Source of the DNA: Anaeromyces robustus
Lineage: Eukaryota > Neocallimastigomycota > Neocallimastigomycetes > Neocallimastigales > Neocallimastigaceae
Assembly: GCA_002104895.1 (NCBI GenBank)
Contig: MCFG01000108.1
Coordinates: 108,571 to 172,570 of the forward strand
Length of the DNA: 64,000 nt
Direction: 5' to 3'
A program made the position numbers and the translations under genes. The notes under the pieces are model-generated. The model saw only the letters and a program-made list of their open reading frames with translations, had not been told where the DNA came from and searched no databases. This document shows, one piece after another, positions 52,460-64,000 of this stretch. Position 1 is the first letter of the stretch. Each line of letters opens with the position of its first letter.

Positions 52460-53238
52460 AAGAAAGAAGAAAAAAAAAAAAAAAAAAAAAAGAAAGAATA
52501 AATCAATAAAATATAATCAATAAATAAAGTATATATCAAGATAAATTAAATAATGATTATAATCAAGATAAATTAAATAATGATAAATAACAATAATAAT
52601 AATAAAAAAAAAACATTAATACTATAAAATTATTTATTATAAATTATTATATATATAAAAAAAAAACAAGTATAATGATAATGTAACTATCAATTATTAA
52701 TAATATAAATTTCATAAAAAAATATAAATTTAAACAAATTATTAATAATATAAATTTCATAAAAAAATATAAATTTAAACAAATTAAATATATAATTTAT
52801 ATCATAAAAATAAATAATAAAATATAAATATATTTATATTTTATTATTTTTATTTAATATTTTCTATTTAATTTAATTAAATTATTAATAGATTAAATAA
52901 TCATAATAATAGAAGCATTTAATTTTGCATATAAAGCAATCAATTAATAAGTTATTATTATTATTTTTTTTTAAATTTTCAAAGTATTATTTATTATAAT
53001 CAATTAGAATATATATATATATATATTTGTTTTCATGGTTTAGAAAATATATAATCATTTATAATTTATATATTTCTTTATATTTTTTATTTATTTCAAA
53101 AAAAAAAAAAAAAAAAAAAAAAATAAAATAAAATAAAATTAAAATAAAAATAAAAATAAAATTTAACAAGTATTAATTATATGATATTAAATTAGTAATT
53201 TTTATCTTTATGATTCAATAAACAAAATGTTACAGTAA

Positions 53239-53279
<41 letters not shown>

Positions 53280-53949
53280 TTATTTTTACCAAAAAAAGAA
53301 ATAACAACAATCCATTAATATTTTATTTATTTTTTTTTTTTTTTAATTTCTTTTTTTACTATAAAAGTCGATTATCACGTGTAATGTTTTTTTTTTTTTT
53401 TTCAACCATTTTTTTTTTATATTTAAATAAAAAATGATCGTTTTTAATTAATTAATTATTGAATAATGAATAAACAATATATATATATTTATTAAAAAAA
53501 AAAAAAGATAATAAATAAATAAAGATACTTATTATTTTATTGATTTTTTTTTTTTATTATTTTTAAAAATTATTTAATTTTCATTTTTAACTTCATTATT
53601 ATATATTTTAATTTTTTTCTATCTTTATTTATATAAAACTGTGATACAATCTAGATAAAGACAATTATTATTCTTTTATTTTTTACTGGCGAATTTATAT
53701 GTATGTATAATATAAGAGAAAGTAAATGATTATTATGTTTTAATACAAATAGCTTAAATTACTGAATTTTATATAAATTATTGTTTATAATTTATTTTAA
53801 AATTTCTTTTTTATACAATAAATAATATAAACAAATCAATTGTCAATTTTAAATTTTTTTTATTTTTCTTTTTTTATATATATATACGTATAAATATAAA
53901 TATTTAATTATTATTATTAAACTATTTTATTAAACTATTTTAAAAAAAA

Positions 53950-54510
53950 AATAACTATGATAACGCAATTTTTTTAGATAAATACCAAGAATATTTTCAT
54001 TTCTAATGACAGCTATGACTTGTCAGTAATAGGTTTACCAGTAACATAAAATTATTTTATGTTATTTTCTTCAAAATAATTTTTCTAATGTATTTCTTGG
54101 TAATAGTATTAAAATTGTTAGCAAGGATGGATCCATTATTAAAGTCATTAGAATTTATAGTGACATTAACAGCTGGTTTAAAGTTTGAAAAAGGAAGAAT
54201 TTTTTTAATTTGATTGTTGAAAATATCAAAATTTATGATTTTGCTACTGTGGCAATAAGTGGATTTATTTCAATATTTAAATTGTTTATTTTGAAGGAAA
54301 TTTTTAGTATAATATAATATATACCATTATCATAAATAACATAAGATTATCATTTTTCATCAATTTTTAGAATTGTTTTTTTTTTATTGGAAAATTAAAG
54401 CACCATATACTATAATTATTGTAAATTGAACAAACCATTAATTATCTTGAATAGATAGATCATTATCCCAAATGAAATTATCAAGTTTTAATAATATCTC
54501 TTCTCTTATT
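53950..54510 (-). pseudogene. Eroded coding relic, unknown family
   Basis: On the minus strand several adjoining pieces read as ordinary protein in shifting frames: 'EEILLKLDNFIWDNDLSIQD' then a stop and 'WFVQFTIIIVYGALIF' (about 54505-54380), 'ISFKINNLNIEINPLIATVA' (about 54300-54240), and 'ILPFSNFKPAVNVTINSNDF' continuing for about 30 residues (about 54210-54080). Base composition is more mixed than in the flanks. Stops and frame changes separate the pieces, and no splice pattern that joins them was found. I infer a decayed gene and do not recognise the family. Confidence 0.45.
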
Positions 54511-54744
54511 ATATTATTAATAAAACATATTTATGCATAAATTTTATTAAATATTATTAAATTTTTAAAATTTACAAAATATATAAAAATACAAATGAAA
54601 TATTTTCAGTTCTAATAATATCATTTAAACCTTTTTTTTTTGTTTAAAATTAAATATATACATTAAAAAGACTCTACAATGAATTTAATTATTATAAAAT
54701 TTTTTTTAAATCATATTATAAATATAATTATAAAAATATATTTT

Positions 54745-54870
54745 AATTATACTATTAAAAAATGGATTAAAAACAATTATGAGTTAAATATTACACATAT
54801 TTAGAAAATCAAATGATGACTTTCCTTTTAATATTTTATATATAAGTATTATTATTATTGTTATTATTAA
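54745..54870 (+). pseudogene. 5' fragment related to the ankyrin gene at 55872
   Basis: The stretch around ATG 54762-54764 aligns with the start of the downstream ankyrin gene, including upstream bases 'ATTAAAAAATGGATT', then 'AATTATGAGTTAAATA', 'ATTTAGAAAATCAAA' and 'ATGA(C/T)TTTC'. The relic has a frameshift and stops within about 15 codons, and fades after about 110 bp without ankyrin repeats. It is best read as the remnant of a duplicated or rearranged copy 1.1 kb upstream of the intact gene. Confidence 0.65.
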
Positions 54871-55220
54871 TATAAAACAAATGTATCCATTATATATTGA
54901 TTATATATATTTACAACAATATATTATCAAATAAAAATTTTAATAAATAATTTATTTTTAAAATTTTGGAAAAAAAAAAAAATAAAATAAAAAAAAATGG
55001 ATTGTTCATATATTTTATTAATTATCGAGAAGATAATAATAACGATTAAAAAAAAAAATAATGATTAATATAAAATTTTAATACTTTTTATAAGAAAATT
55101 TTTATTGATGATTTTATTTAATATGTATTAAAAGTATTAGTATCTACACTTTCTTCCAGTAATAAATTACGTTCTTATATAAGAAGAAAATTTTTTAATA
55201 AAATATATGAAAACCTTTAG

Positions 55221-55404
55221 AGATTTTGTATAATTAATCTGAAGTTAAAAAGAAAAAAAAAAAAAAAAGATTTTGTATAATTAATCTGAAGTTAAAAAGA
55301 AAAAAAAAAAAAAAAGATTTTGTATAATTAATCTGAAGTTAAAAAGAAAAAAAAAAAAAAAAGATTTTGTATAATTAATCTGAAGTTAAAAAGAAAAAAA
55401 AAAA
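55221..55404. repeat. Four tandem copies of a 47-bp unit with poly-A end
   Basis: Copies start at 55221, 55268, 55315 and 55362, an exact 47-bp period. The unit begins 'AGATTTTGTATAATTAATCT' and ends in a run of about 17 A; the last copy has a shorter A run. Copies look identical apart from the final tail. Confidence 0.95.
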
Positions 55405-55871
55405 ACCCTCAACTTTCGTCTTAAAAGTTATATATAATTACTTATTATTTTAATATATATTTATATAATAACATTCATTTTATGTTTTTAATTTTTGAAT
55501 CCTATTATAATAAAAGTTTAGAGCATTGAAATATTGTATATATATTTTATAAAAATATACAAAGAGATATGAAACAAAATAATAAGAATAAAAAAAAAAG
55601 TAAAATTAAAAGTTTGAAAAATTTAAATTCAACTGTGTAACATTTACCAAGTTGTACAATGGTTATTATAGGGTGTTTTTTTTGCTTATTATTATTATTA
55701 TTTTTTAAATAAAAAATAAAAAATTGTAAATACGAAAATTGTTAAATATTGTATTTTTTCTATTTACACTATAAATGCTATAAATAAAGAAATTCTGAAT
55801 TTAAATAATTAAAAAATTGTTTGTAAATGTGAAATACAATTATAATATTTATCAAAATATATTATTAAAAA

Positions 55872-58106
55872 ATGGATTTTACAAAAAGAAATTATGAATT
55901 AAATACTACCAATTTAGAAAATCAAAAAAATGATTTTCTACTTAATTCGTACATAGAAGCTATTGATGCTAAAAATATAGAAACTATAAGAACTTTAAAT
56001 AATAGTAATAATATTAATAATAATAATAGTATTAGTATTACTAATAAAAGGGATATTGTATTGGAAATATATAATAAAATGTTACTTTCAAATGAACGAT
56101 TAGAATTTATAGTTAATGAATGTACTGAAGAAATATATATATCCAATTCCTTAATAACAAAATTAATAAAAAATAGTAATATAAATTTTTTAAATATTAT
56201 TTTTGAAAAGATTAAATTTTTTGATAATGAATTAATTATAAATTTACTTTGTTTTTATAAAGAAAGAATACCAATAGCAACATCAAGTTTAAATCAACTC
56301 CTTTCAAAATATAAAATTTCTACAGAAGGTATTAATTGTCAATATAATTTTAACAAATATTTAATAAACGAATGTAAAAATGGTAATGAACATATTGTAA
56401 AATATTTTATTAAACTTGGAGCTAATGTAAATGGAAATGGATTTTTATCAAAAAATTTAATGCAAAGTTCTAGGTATAGATATAGTGGTAATAATGATAA
56501 TGAAACTCCATTATATGAAGCTTGTCAAAGTGGAAATGAAAATATAGTAAAATATTTAATTAAACATGGAGCTGATGTAAATAAAGGAACACCATTAATA
56601 GCAGGTTGTCATAGTGGCAATGAAAATATAGTAAAATATTTAATTGAATGTGGAGTTGACATAAATAAAGAAGATAAATATGGTGAAACATCATTATTTG
56701 AAGCTTGTAAAATTGGAAATGAATATATAATAAAATGTTTGATTGAACATGGAGCAGATATCTATAAAGAAAATAATGATGGTAAAACTATATTACACGG
56801 GTTATGTGAAAATGGAAATGGAAATGAAAAAAGAAATGAAAATGGAATTGGAAATGAAAATGAAAATGAAAATGAAAATGAAAATATAATAAAATATTTA
56901 AAAGAACATGGAGCAAATGTAGATATAAAAGATAATTTTGGTAAAACACCCTTATTTTATGCCTGTATGACAGGAAATGAAAATTTAGTAAAATATTTAA
57001 TTGAATGTGAAGTGAATGTAAATATAAAAGATAATGTTAATAAATCACCATTAATTTATGCTAGTGAAAATGGAAATAATGTAAATATAATAAAATGTTT
57101 AGTTGAACATGGAGCCAATGTAAATATAAATGATGACCATGGTAAAACACCATTATATTATGCTTGTAAAAATGGAAATGAAACTATAGTAAAATATTTA
57201 ATTAAACAAGGAGCAAATATTAATGAGGAAGACTTTTTAATTGAGGAATGTCGTAATGGTAATGAAAATATAGTAAAATATTTAATTGAACATGGAGCAG
57301 ATATAAATAAAGAAAATAAATGTGGTGAAACACCATTATTTGGAGCATGTGAAAGAGGAAATGAAAATATCGTAAAATATTTAGTTGAAAAAGGAGCAAA
57401 TGTTCATAAAGAATGTCAAATTGGTAGAACACCTTTATTTTATGCTTGTATGTCAGGAAATGAAAATATAATAAAATATTTAATTGAACATGGAGCCAAT
57501 GTAGATATAAATAAGGAAGATGATACCAATGAAACCCCATTATATTATGCCTGTACCACAGGAAATAAAAATATAATAAAATATTTAATTGAACTTGGAG
57601 CTGATGTTAATAAAGGAACATTATTACATTATGCATGTGAATGTGGAAATTTTGATCTAGTGAAATATTTCATTGAATATGGTGGTATTAATATGGATAT
57701 AAATAAAGCAGATGAAAATAATGAAACACCATTAATGTATGCTTGTATGAAAGGAAATGAAAAAATAGTAAAATATTTAGTTGAACGAGGAGCCATTATT
57801 AATAAAGAAAATGAATTTTCGGAAACACCATTAATGTATGCCTGTATGAGAGGTAATAAAAATATAATCCAATATTTAATTGAAAGAGGGGCAAATATTA
57901 ATCAAGAAAATTATGATGGGGAAACACCATTACTTTTAGCATGCAAAAATGGAAATATCGATATAGTAAAATATTTAATTAAAAAGGGAGCAGATATCGA
58001 TATAGAAGATCATGCAGGTGAAACACCATTAGATCATGCCTATAACAAAAATAATAAAGAAATCTATAATTATTTAAGAAACTTAACACATAATAATATA
58101 ATATAA
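55872..58106 (+). CDS. Ankyrin-repeat protein, about 17 repeats
   Basis: A single open frame of 744 residues without introns. Residues 1 to about 160 form a helical, Asn-containing N-terminal region ('MDFTKRNYELNTTNLENQKN'). From about residue 165 to the end, about 17 ankyrin units follow with a local consensus like 'ETPLYYACxxGNENIVKYLI' plus 'EHGADINKEN'. One unit carries an insert of Gly-Asn/Glu-Asn pairs (around 56810-56885), evidently an expanded GGAAATGAAAAT-type repeat. Repeats are very similar to each other, which points to recent internal duplication. There is no signal peptide, membrane segment or catalytic domain, so it is probably a cytosolic protein-binding scaffold of a lineage-expanded family. 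It ends a few residues after the last repeat. A related 5' fragment lies 1.1 kb upstream. Confidence 0.95.
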   Translation: MDFTKRNYELNTTNLENQKNDFLLNSYIEAIDAKNIETIRTLNNSNNINNNNSISITNKRDIVLEIYNKMLLSNERLEFIVNECTEEIYISNSLITKLIKNSNINFLNIIFEKIKFFDNELIINLLCFYKERIPIATSSLNQLLSKYKISTEGINCQYNFNKYLINECKNGNEHIVKYFIKLGANVNGNGFLSKNLMQSSRYRYSGNNDNETPLYEACQSGNENIVKYLIKHGADVNKGTPLIAGCHSGNENIVKYLIECGVDINKEDKYGETSLFEACKIGNEYIIKCLIEHGADIYKENNDGKTILHGLCENGNGNEKRNENGIGNENENENENENIIKYLKEHGANVDIKDNFGKTPLFYACMTGNENLVKYLIECEVNVNIKDNVNKSPLIYASENGNNVNIIKCLVEHGANVNINDDHGKTPLYYACKNGNETIVKYLIKQGANINEEDFLIEECRNGNENIVKYLIEHGADINKENKCGETPLFGACERGNENIVKYLVEKGANVHKECQIGRTPLFYACMSGNENIIKYLIEHGANVDINKEDDTNETPLYYACTTGNKNIIKYLIELGADVNKGTLLHYACECGNFDLVKYFIEYGGINMDINKADENNETPLMYACMKGNEKIVKYLVERGAIINKENEFSETPLMYACMRGNKNIIQYLIERGANINQENYDGETPLLLACKNGNIDIVKYLIKKGADIDIEDHAGETPLDHAYNKNNKEIYNYLRNLTHNNII

Positions 58107-58489
58107 AATAATATAAAATAATATAAAATTATACCATAAATAAACCAAAATAAATAAATAAATAAATATAAATAAATAAATAAATAAATAAATATAAATA
58201 AATAAATAAATATAAATAAATAAATAAAAAAATAAAAATTATAGGTATAAAAAAATAAAAATAACAAGTATAAAAATAAAATTTAATAACATTAACCTTT
58301 TATTTAATTCTTTATTAAAGTTTTTATTTTTTTTTTTTTTTTTACAGTAAAATGATGATTTTACAATATATTATTAAGATAAAAAAAAAATTCTTTTCTA
58401 ATTAATAATATTAATTTTTTAATTACGGTTTACTTATTATGGGTGAAGAGGAAGTTACTTTCTAATAAAAATTTTTTTGATTATTATTA

Positions 58490-58740
58490 TTGTTTTATTA
58501 TTATTATTATTATTTATTATTCTTATCATCATTATGATTATTATTATTATTATTATTTATTCATTGGTATTATTATTATTATTATTATTATTTATTCATT
58601 GGTATTATTATTATTATTTATTCATTGGTATTATTATTAATATTATTATTATTATTGCTATTTAATAATTATTATTAAGTAGCTATTATTTATTACTATT
58701 ATTATTATTATTCATTGGTATTATTAATTATTATTATTAG
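58490..58740. repeat. ATT-rich repeat with 'TTCATTGGTATT' punctuation
   Basis: ATT triplets are broken four times by 'TTCATTGGTATTATTATT' (near 58558, 58594, 58618 and 58712), so the array expanded as a compound unit and not only by triplet slippage. Confidence 0.85.
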
Positions 58741-59273
58741 AAGTATTATTATTTATCATTTTATTTATTTATTATTTTATAATTATTTATTATAAAATTA
58801 TATGTGATATTAATAATATTCAAAAATTATTATTTAATAAAATTAATAATTTTTAATTTTATTTTAAGTATTTTTTAAATATAAATTATTTTTTGACCAA
58901 AGTATATTAAAACCATACCACCAAACATTTTAAAACCATGATAAATTTAATATTTACAAATTTTTTTATGTTTTGTTTTGTTATGTTTTGCTTTTTTTTT
59001 TTTTATTTACTTTTTTATGAATTTTTGTCAAGGAAAAAAAAAAAAAATTAAAAAGATAAAACAACAACCACATGTTATCAATATAGAAATATTTTTATAT
59101 TATGCTAAGTTTTTATTTTTATTTATATCATAATAAAAATCTATATAATTTAATAACATAAATAAAATATTAAAAAATAAAAGAAAAAAAAAATTTAATT
59201 CGATGTTAACATCTACATCAAGCAGTAATCAAAAACTAAAATATTTATAAAAGAATATAATATAAAAAAAAGT

Positions 59274-59308
<35 letters not shown>

Positions 59309-59833
59309 TTTTATTTTTAAATTTTTATTTTATTTAGAACATATTAACATATTTAATTATTTTATATATATATAATTTTCATTATTAGTACATACAAAAA
59401 ATAAATATGGATTAAAATATCGAATATCCTATTATTTTTATTTTTAATTAGGTATTTTACTTATTATTATATACTATAATTTGCTGAATAAAAAATTCTA
59501 AACTAATTAAAAAAACAGATAATCATTAAATATTATTACATATATTAAATATTAAATATTAAATATTAAATATTATTAAAATTTTAAAATATGCAAATCA
59601 ATCAATAAATAAATTAAAAAAAAAAAAAAGAAAACCTTTTATAATCCACCACTGAAAGAAAAAAATTTTTTTTTTTCAAATGTTTAAATTTTAGAATTAA
59701 AGAAAATTTAATAATTAATTAATTAATTAATTAATTATTAAATATTAAATATATTTAAAATATTAAAAAAACTATTTGGTCAACAATTATCAAAATTTAT
59801 CAAAATAAATAAAACAAAATAAAATAAAATAAA

Positions 59834-60036
<203 letters not shown>

Positions 60037-61228
60037 TTAAAAAAAACAATAATTGTTAATTATAAAAAAAAAAAAAAGAAGAAAAGGTCCTTTAAAAAGT
60101 TTTTTTTTTTTTTTTTAGGAAAAAAAAATTAGAAATAATATTTAATCTTTTTTAAAAACCCTAAATATTAAGAATAATATTAATATTGCTATTATATCTC
60201 ATTTTTTAATTTTTATCTATTACTTTATTTTATTTTTATTTTTATTTTATTTTAATTTTTTATTTTATTTTCTTTTCTTCTTTCTTTATATTTATTTTAT
60301 TTTTTAATTTGTTGATTTTTTATTTTTTTGGAAAAAATAAAAGAATAAATAATTTTTTTTTATTGTTAACGATTTCATTTTATTTCATTTATTTTATTTT
60401 GGTTTTTTATTTTGTTTTTAATTTTTTTTTTTTTTTTATTTTTAGTTTTATTTTTAGTTTTATTTTTAATCTTATGATATTTTTTTTTAAAAAAAAAAAG
60501 AAATGAAAAATATTAATGTATTAAGAAAAAAAAAAAAAAAAAAAAAAAAGAAAATGTAAAAGATAAAAAAAGAAAAAAGATAAAATGTTTTTTTTTATGC
60601 TTTTTTTATTTTTTTGATATATTTATATTTATATTTATATTTATTTTTAATATTTTTTTTCTGTTTTCTTTCATTTTTTTTTAATATATATATATAAATA
60701 AAAGATGATGTACGTATAAAATATAAAATATATTTTAATCTATTTATATATTTATGATCATCTTTATATTCCTGTTATTTTTTTTTTTTATAATATATTC
60801 TAATTTTTTTATTTTTCTTTTTTTTTAATAAATATTTAAATAAATAATATTTTTTTGAAAAAAAAAAAAATAATTTTTTTTTTTTTCATTCTATCTATTG
60901 AATAATATAATATATTTATAAAAATATTTAATATACAATAATAAATATATTTATTTCATTTGTTTTAAGAAAGAAATAAATATTTACTATTATTAATTAA
61001 TCTATTAAAAATAAATTTATTTCATAATAATAATAATAATAAAAAAAGTTTTTTTTTCTTTTAACATTATTTTTCATTTCTTTTTGTAATTTCTTTTTGT
61101 AATTTTTTTTACTTTTGAATTGAATTATTATTTATATTAATAAATATATATACATATATATTTAATATTCTCTTATTAAAATATTAATTTCTCTAATTTT
61201 TTTATATTTTTTTATTTTTTTTATTTTT

Positions 61229-62352
61229 TTAAAGTCCAAAAGTACTTGAACCTGGAGCTGGGTAATGTTCTTTATTAAAATCAGAAAAACTATCATCATG
61301 ATTATGATTATGATTATGATTAGGAACAACTGCTTTTTCTGGAATAACAGGTAATTTTAATTTTGGAATTGGTGGAACAGGAGGAGCTGATTGATCTGGA
61401 ATGAAATGAGAATCCTCCATAGTATTATTATTACGAGAAGATGAATAATTTGTATAATTTAAACTACTAACCGTAAAAGAATTATTAATATTACCAAAAG
61501 CAAAAGAATTACTTTGAGAATAAGAATTTTCTGGTACAGTAAATGAAGTTAATGGATTGGAAATATTATTTGTTAAAGAAGTTTGTGAAGTGGGTGAAGT
61601 AAGACTTTGATAACTATCCATTGGAGATTGATAACTACTATCAATTGGTGATTGATAATTTTCATAGGTTGGATAACTATCTAATGGAGATTGATAACTA
61701 TCATAATTATTAATTGGTGAAGATAGATAATTGTCAATTGGTGAGGATTGATAAATTTCATATTGAGAGGATTGATAATTTTCAATGGGTTGATTAGCTT
61801 TATCTTGTTTAATAAAATCAGTATAACGAGTAGCAGTTACATTTTGATAAGTATTCATAATTTCAAAAGCATTTTCATCCTTTTGAGCTTTTTCTTCCTT
61901 ATTATATAATTTCTTTTTACGTACATAGAAAGCAGCACCAATGACAATAGTAGCCATTACTGCAATAATTACAATAACTATTGGAACAAAACTACTAGGT
62001 TTATCACTACCATCAATTTTAGATACATTACCACCATTAGCTAATGGACCATTTGTAGCATCTACACCATCAATATTTACAGAATCACTATTTGTATAAC
62101 CTAAATCACCATTATTGGTACCAGCATTTGCTCCAGCATTTCCATTAGCACCTACTGGATTAGCACCAGCTGGGTTAGCTGCAGTATTACCACCTGCTGG
62201 ATTATTACCAGCTGCATTAGCTGCCGTATTAGCGGCAGGGTTGACACCTGCTGCCGTATTAGCAGCAGCATTTGAAATTGGGATATTATTAACACCTCTT
62301 TGATTACCTTGATTAGCATTATTTCCTTGTGTATTAGCGGTATTTTTACCAG

Positions 62353-62386
<34 letters not shown>

Positions 62387-62803
62387 TGTCTTTACATTAT
62401 TATTATTATTATTATTATTATTAGCTTTATTATTATTATTGGTATTATTATTAGTTTTATTATTATTATTATTATTATTGTTATTATTATTTGTTTTTGG
62501 TTGTGTATTTTGAGTTGGTTTTGGTTTATTTTGAGTAGTTGTTTGCTTTGGTTTATTTTGAGTTGGTTGAGGTGCTGCTTCTGTTTGTGGAGGAATTAAA
62601 TGTATCCAAGAAACATTTTTAAGAACTTCTTCTGGTACATCAAAATAATCACGAGCTGGTTGATTTCTAAAATAATCATCTGCTGGTGGATAACCTCTCT
62701 TTTTATTATTTATATTATCTATTTTTTCTATATCATTTTTAATATTCCAATTTTGATTGTCAATGTTTATGTTTTTATCGGATTTAGAATTATTTATGTA
62801 CAT
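61229..62803 (-). CDS. Single-pass membrane protein, Asn/Ala-rich ectodomain, Pro/Tyr-rich tail
   Basis: 524 residues in one open frame. Residues about 1-100 include 'GYPPADDYFRNQPARDYFDV' and Pro/Gln/Thr/Lys sequence. Asn tracts (about 104-155) and an Asn/Ala/Gly-rich part with repeated 'AANPAG'-like units follow. One transmembrane helix lies at about 270-295 ('VPIVIVIIAVMATIVIGAAF') followed by 'YVRKKK', so by the positive-inside rule the N-terminal part is outside. The tail has tandem 'YQSSP/YQSPxDSY'-like motifs, a proline cluster 'APPVPPIPKLKLPVIP' that could bind SH3 domains, and a 'HNHNHNHD' stretch. No N-terminal signal peptide is seen, so either an upstream exon is missing or the helix acts as a signal anchor. 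The layout recalls fungal cell-surface sensors, but no family is recognised. Confidence 0.8.
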
Positions 62804-64000
62804 TTTTTATAAGAGAAATAAAATTATATATTTTAATTACTTAAATATATATATATTATATTATTTTTTTTTATAATGAATATTCTATTTTTTTTTTCTT
62901 TCGTTATTTCCTTTTTATTTTTTTTAGGTCTTTTTTTAAATATAATAATATTTAAAAAAATAATTTTGTATAATTTTTAATTAGGTTCCAAATTTATTGA
63001 AACTTTTCCTTTTCCTTTTTTTTTTTTTTTTTTTTATATTTTTTACTTTTTTAATAATTTTTAATAATTATAAAATTATTATATTAACAATATTTTAATA
63101 TTACATTTATATAAAATGATTGTTAATATAATTACCTATTAATAAATTATTAAAATAAATAAAATTTGTTTTAAAAGAATAATAAAAAAAAAAAAAAAAA
63201 ACGAATAAAGAGAAAAAAGAAGATAAAAAAAAAAAAAAAAGAAAAATAACTAAATATATATTATTTATATTATAGATAAGATTATTATTATTATTTAATA
63301 ATTATTATTATTTATTATTTATTAATATTATTTTTTTTATTATTTTTTTTTTTTTAATATTAATATTATTTTATATTAATATAATAACAATAATTAATTT
63401 TTCTTTTTTCTTTTCTTTATATATATTTTTTTAATAATATATATATAAATATATATAAAATATATTAGATAATTAAAAAATTGTTATTATTAATTATAAT
63501 TTATAATATATTATAGTATAGTATAATATAATAAAGTATAATATTAATAAAATAACTTATTATTGTTTTCCATAACAAATATTTCACAAAGTATTAAAAA
63601 AGAATTAATTTATTTTATTATATTATTTTATTATATTGGATTATATTGTAACCATTTATTATTTTATATTATAATATTAAAAATTAAATAAAAATTTTTT
63701 TTTTAATTTTTTCTTTTGTTCATCGTTTCTTTTTTTTTTTTTTCAACGTTTTTTTTTTTATTTTTTTATAATAATAAAATTTTATATTTTATAATTTATT
63801 TTATTTTGTACAACATTAAATTGAATTTTAATTATTAATAAAGTGGTTGCTTTTTTTCCTTAATATTTAAAAAAATAAAAAATAAAAATAAAAAAAACTT
63901 AAAATACTATTAAAATATAATAATAAAAAAAAATGAATTTTTTTTTTTATAAAAACTTTTTTTTAATATTAGCCAAAAATTAATTGTTCTATAATAAAAA
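62804..64000. other. Intergenic stretch to the right edge
   Basis: No gene seen. A/T simple sequence, poly-T around 63015-63036 and poly-A around 63183-63240. I searched the minus strand here for a signal-peptide exon for the gene at 61229-62803 and found none. Confidence 0.65.

Larger units (their letters stand above)
52460..55871. other. Intergenic stretch with eroded coding relics and a 47-bp repeat
   Basis: No intact gene. A 33-bp string is duplicated at about 52693-52790 ('AATAATATAAATTTCATAAA' twice). Relics at 53950-54510 and 54745-54870, and the tandem array at 55221-55404, are listed separately. Confidence 0.7.

Noticed and set aside
55221-55404. CRISPR-like array
   Set aside because: The copies are directly adjacent with no unique spacers, and the host is eukaryotic; it is a plain tandem repeat.
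57220-57540. Minus-strand 106-codon open frame
   Set aside because: Antisense of the ankyrin repeats of the gene at 55872-58106; its periodicity mirrors the repeats.
62115-62599. Plus-strand Ala/Pro-rich and Ile-rich open frames
   Set aside because: Antisense of the Asn/Ala-rich part of the membrane protein at 61229-62803.

Overview
The window looks like a fungal nuclear contig, most probably from an anaerobic gut fungus (Neocallimastigomycota). The grounds are: intergenic DNA that is almost pure A/T with long homopolymers and (AAAT)n/(AAT)n microsatellites; genes that stand out as islands of more mixed composition; short GT-AG introns; Asn-rich tracts encoded by AAT runs; fungal-type cofilin, PCL-like cyclin and YJU2 genes; several ankyrin-repeat genes; and an intronless gene of Firmicutes type. 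Other A/T-rich eukaryotes such as dictyostelids are less likely, mainly because of the cofilin and cyclin sequences. The standard genetic code fits every gene.

Layout from left to right. 1-3274 (-): an ankyrin-repeat gene, cut off by the window edge. 3.3-8.8 kb: degenerate tandem repeats and small coding-like relics. 8834-11651 (-): a broken gene with ankyrin repeats and a C-terminal YoeB-type mRNA-interferase (toxin) domain. 11.7-25.2 kb: a gene desert of about 13.5 kb with a few palindromes. 25169-25883 (+): cyclin. 30354-32152 (+): a secreted-side Cys-rich, Asn-rich membrane protein. 33694-34329 (-): a truncated Ty3/Gypsy integrase. 34514-37312 (+): the spliceosome factor YJU2/CWC16, six exons. 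39913-40583 (-): cofilin. 45303-46868 (-): a CDP-alcohol phosphotransferase (choline/ethanolamine type). 51449-52459 (+): a bacterial-type aromatic-acid exporter family (ArAE_1) membrane protein. 53.9-54.9 kb: eroded coding relics, including a 5' fragment of the next gene. 55872-58106 (+): a 17-repeat ankyrin protein. 61229-62803 (-): a single-pass membrane protein with an Asn/Ala-rich ectodomain and a Pro/Tyr-rich tail.

There is no operon or common pathway. Housekeeping genes (splicing, actin dynamics, phospholipid synthesis, cell-cycle cyclin) sit among lineage-expanded ankyrin genes and two loci with bacterial affinity. The most striking locus is the ankyrin-YoeB fusion: a toxin-antitoxin toxin fold attached to ankyrin repeats in a eukaryotic contig, with no antitoxin seen, interrupted by one nonsense codon and one frameshift, yet with an apparently intact toxin active site. 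I recovered introns by hand from splice signals, reading phase and family alignment. No computation or database search was run.
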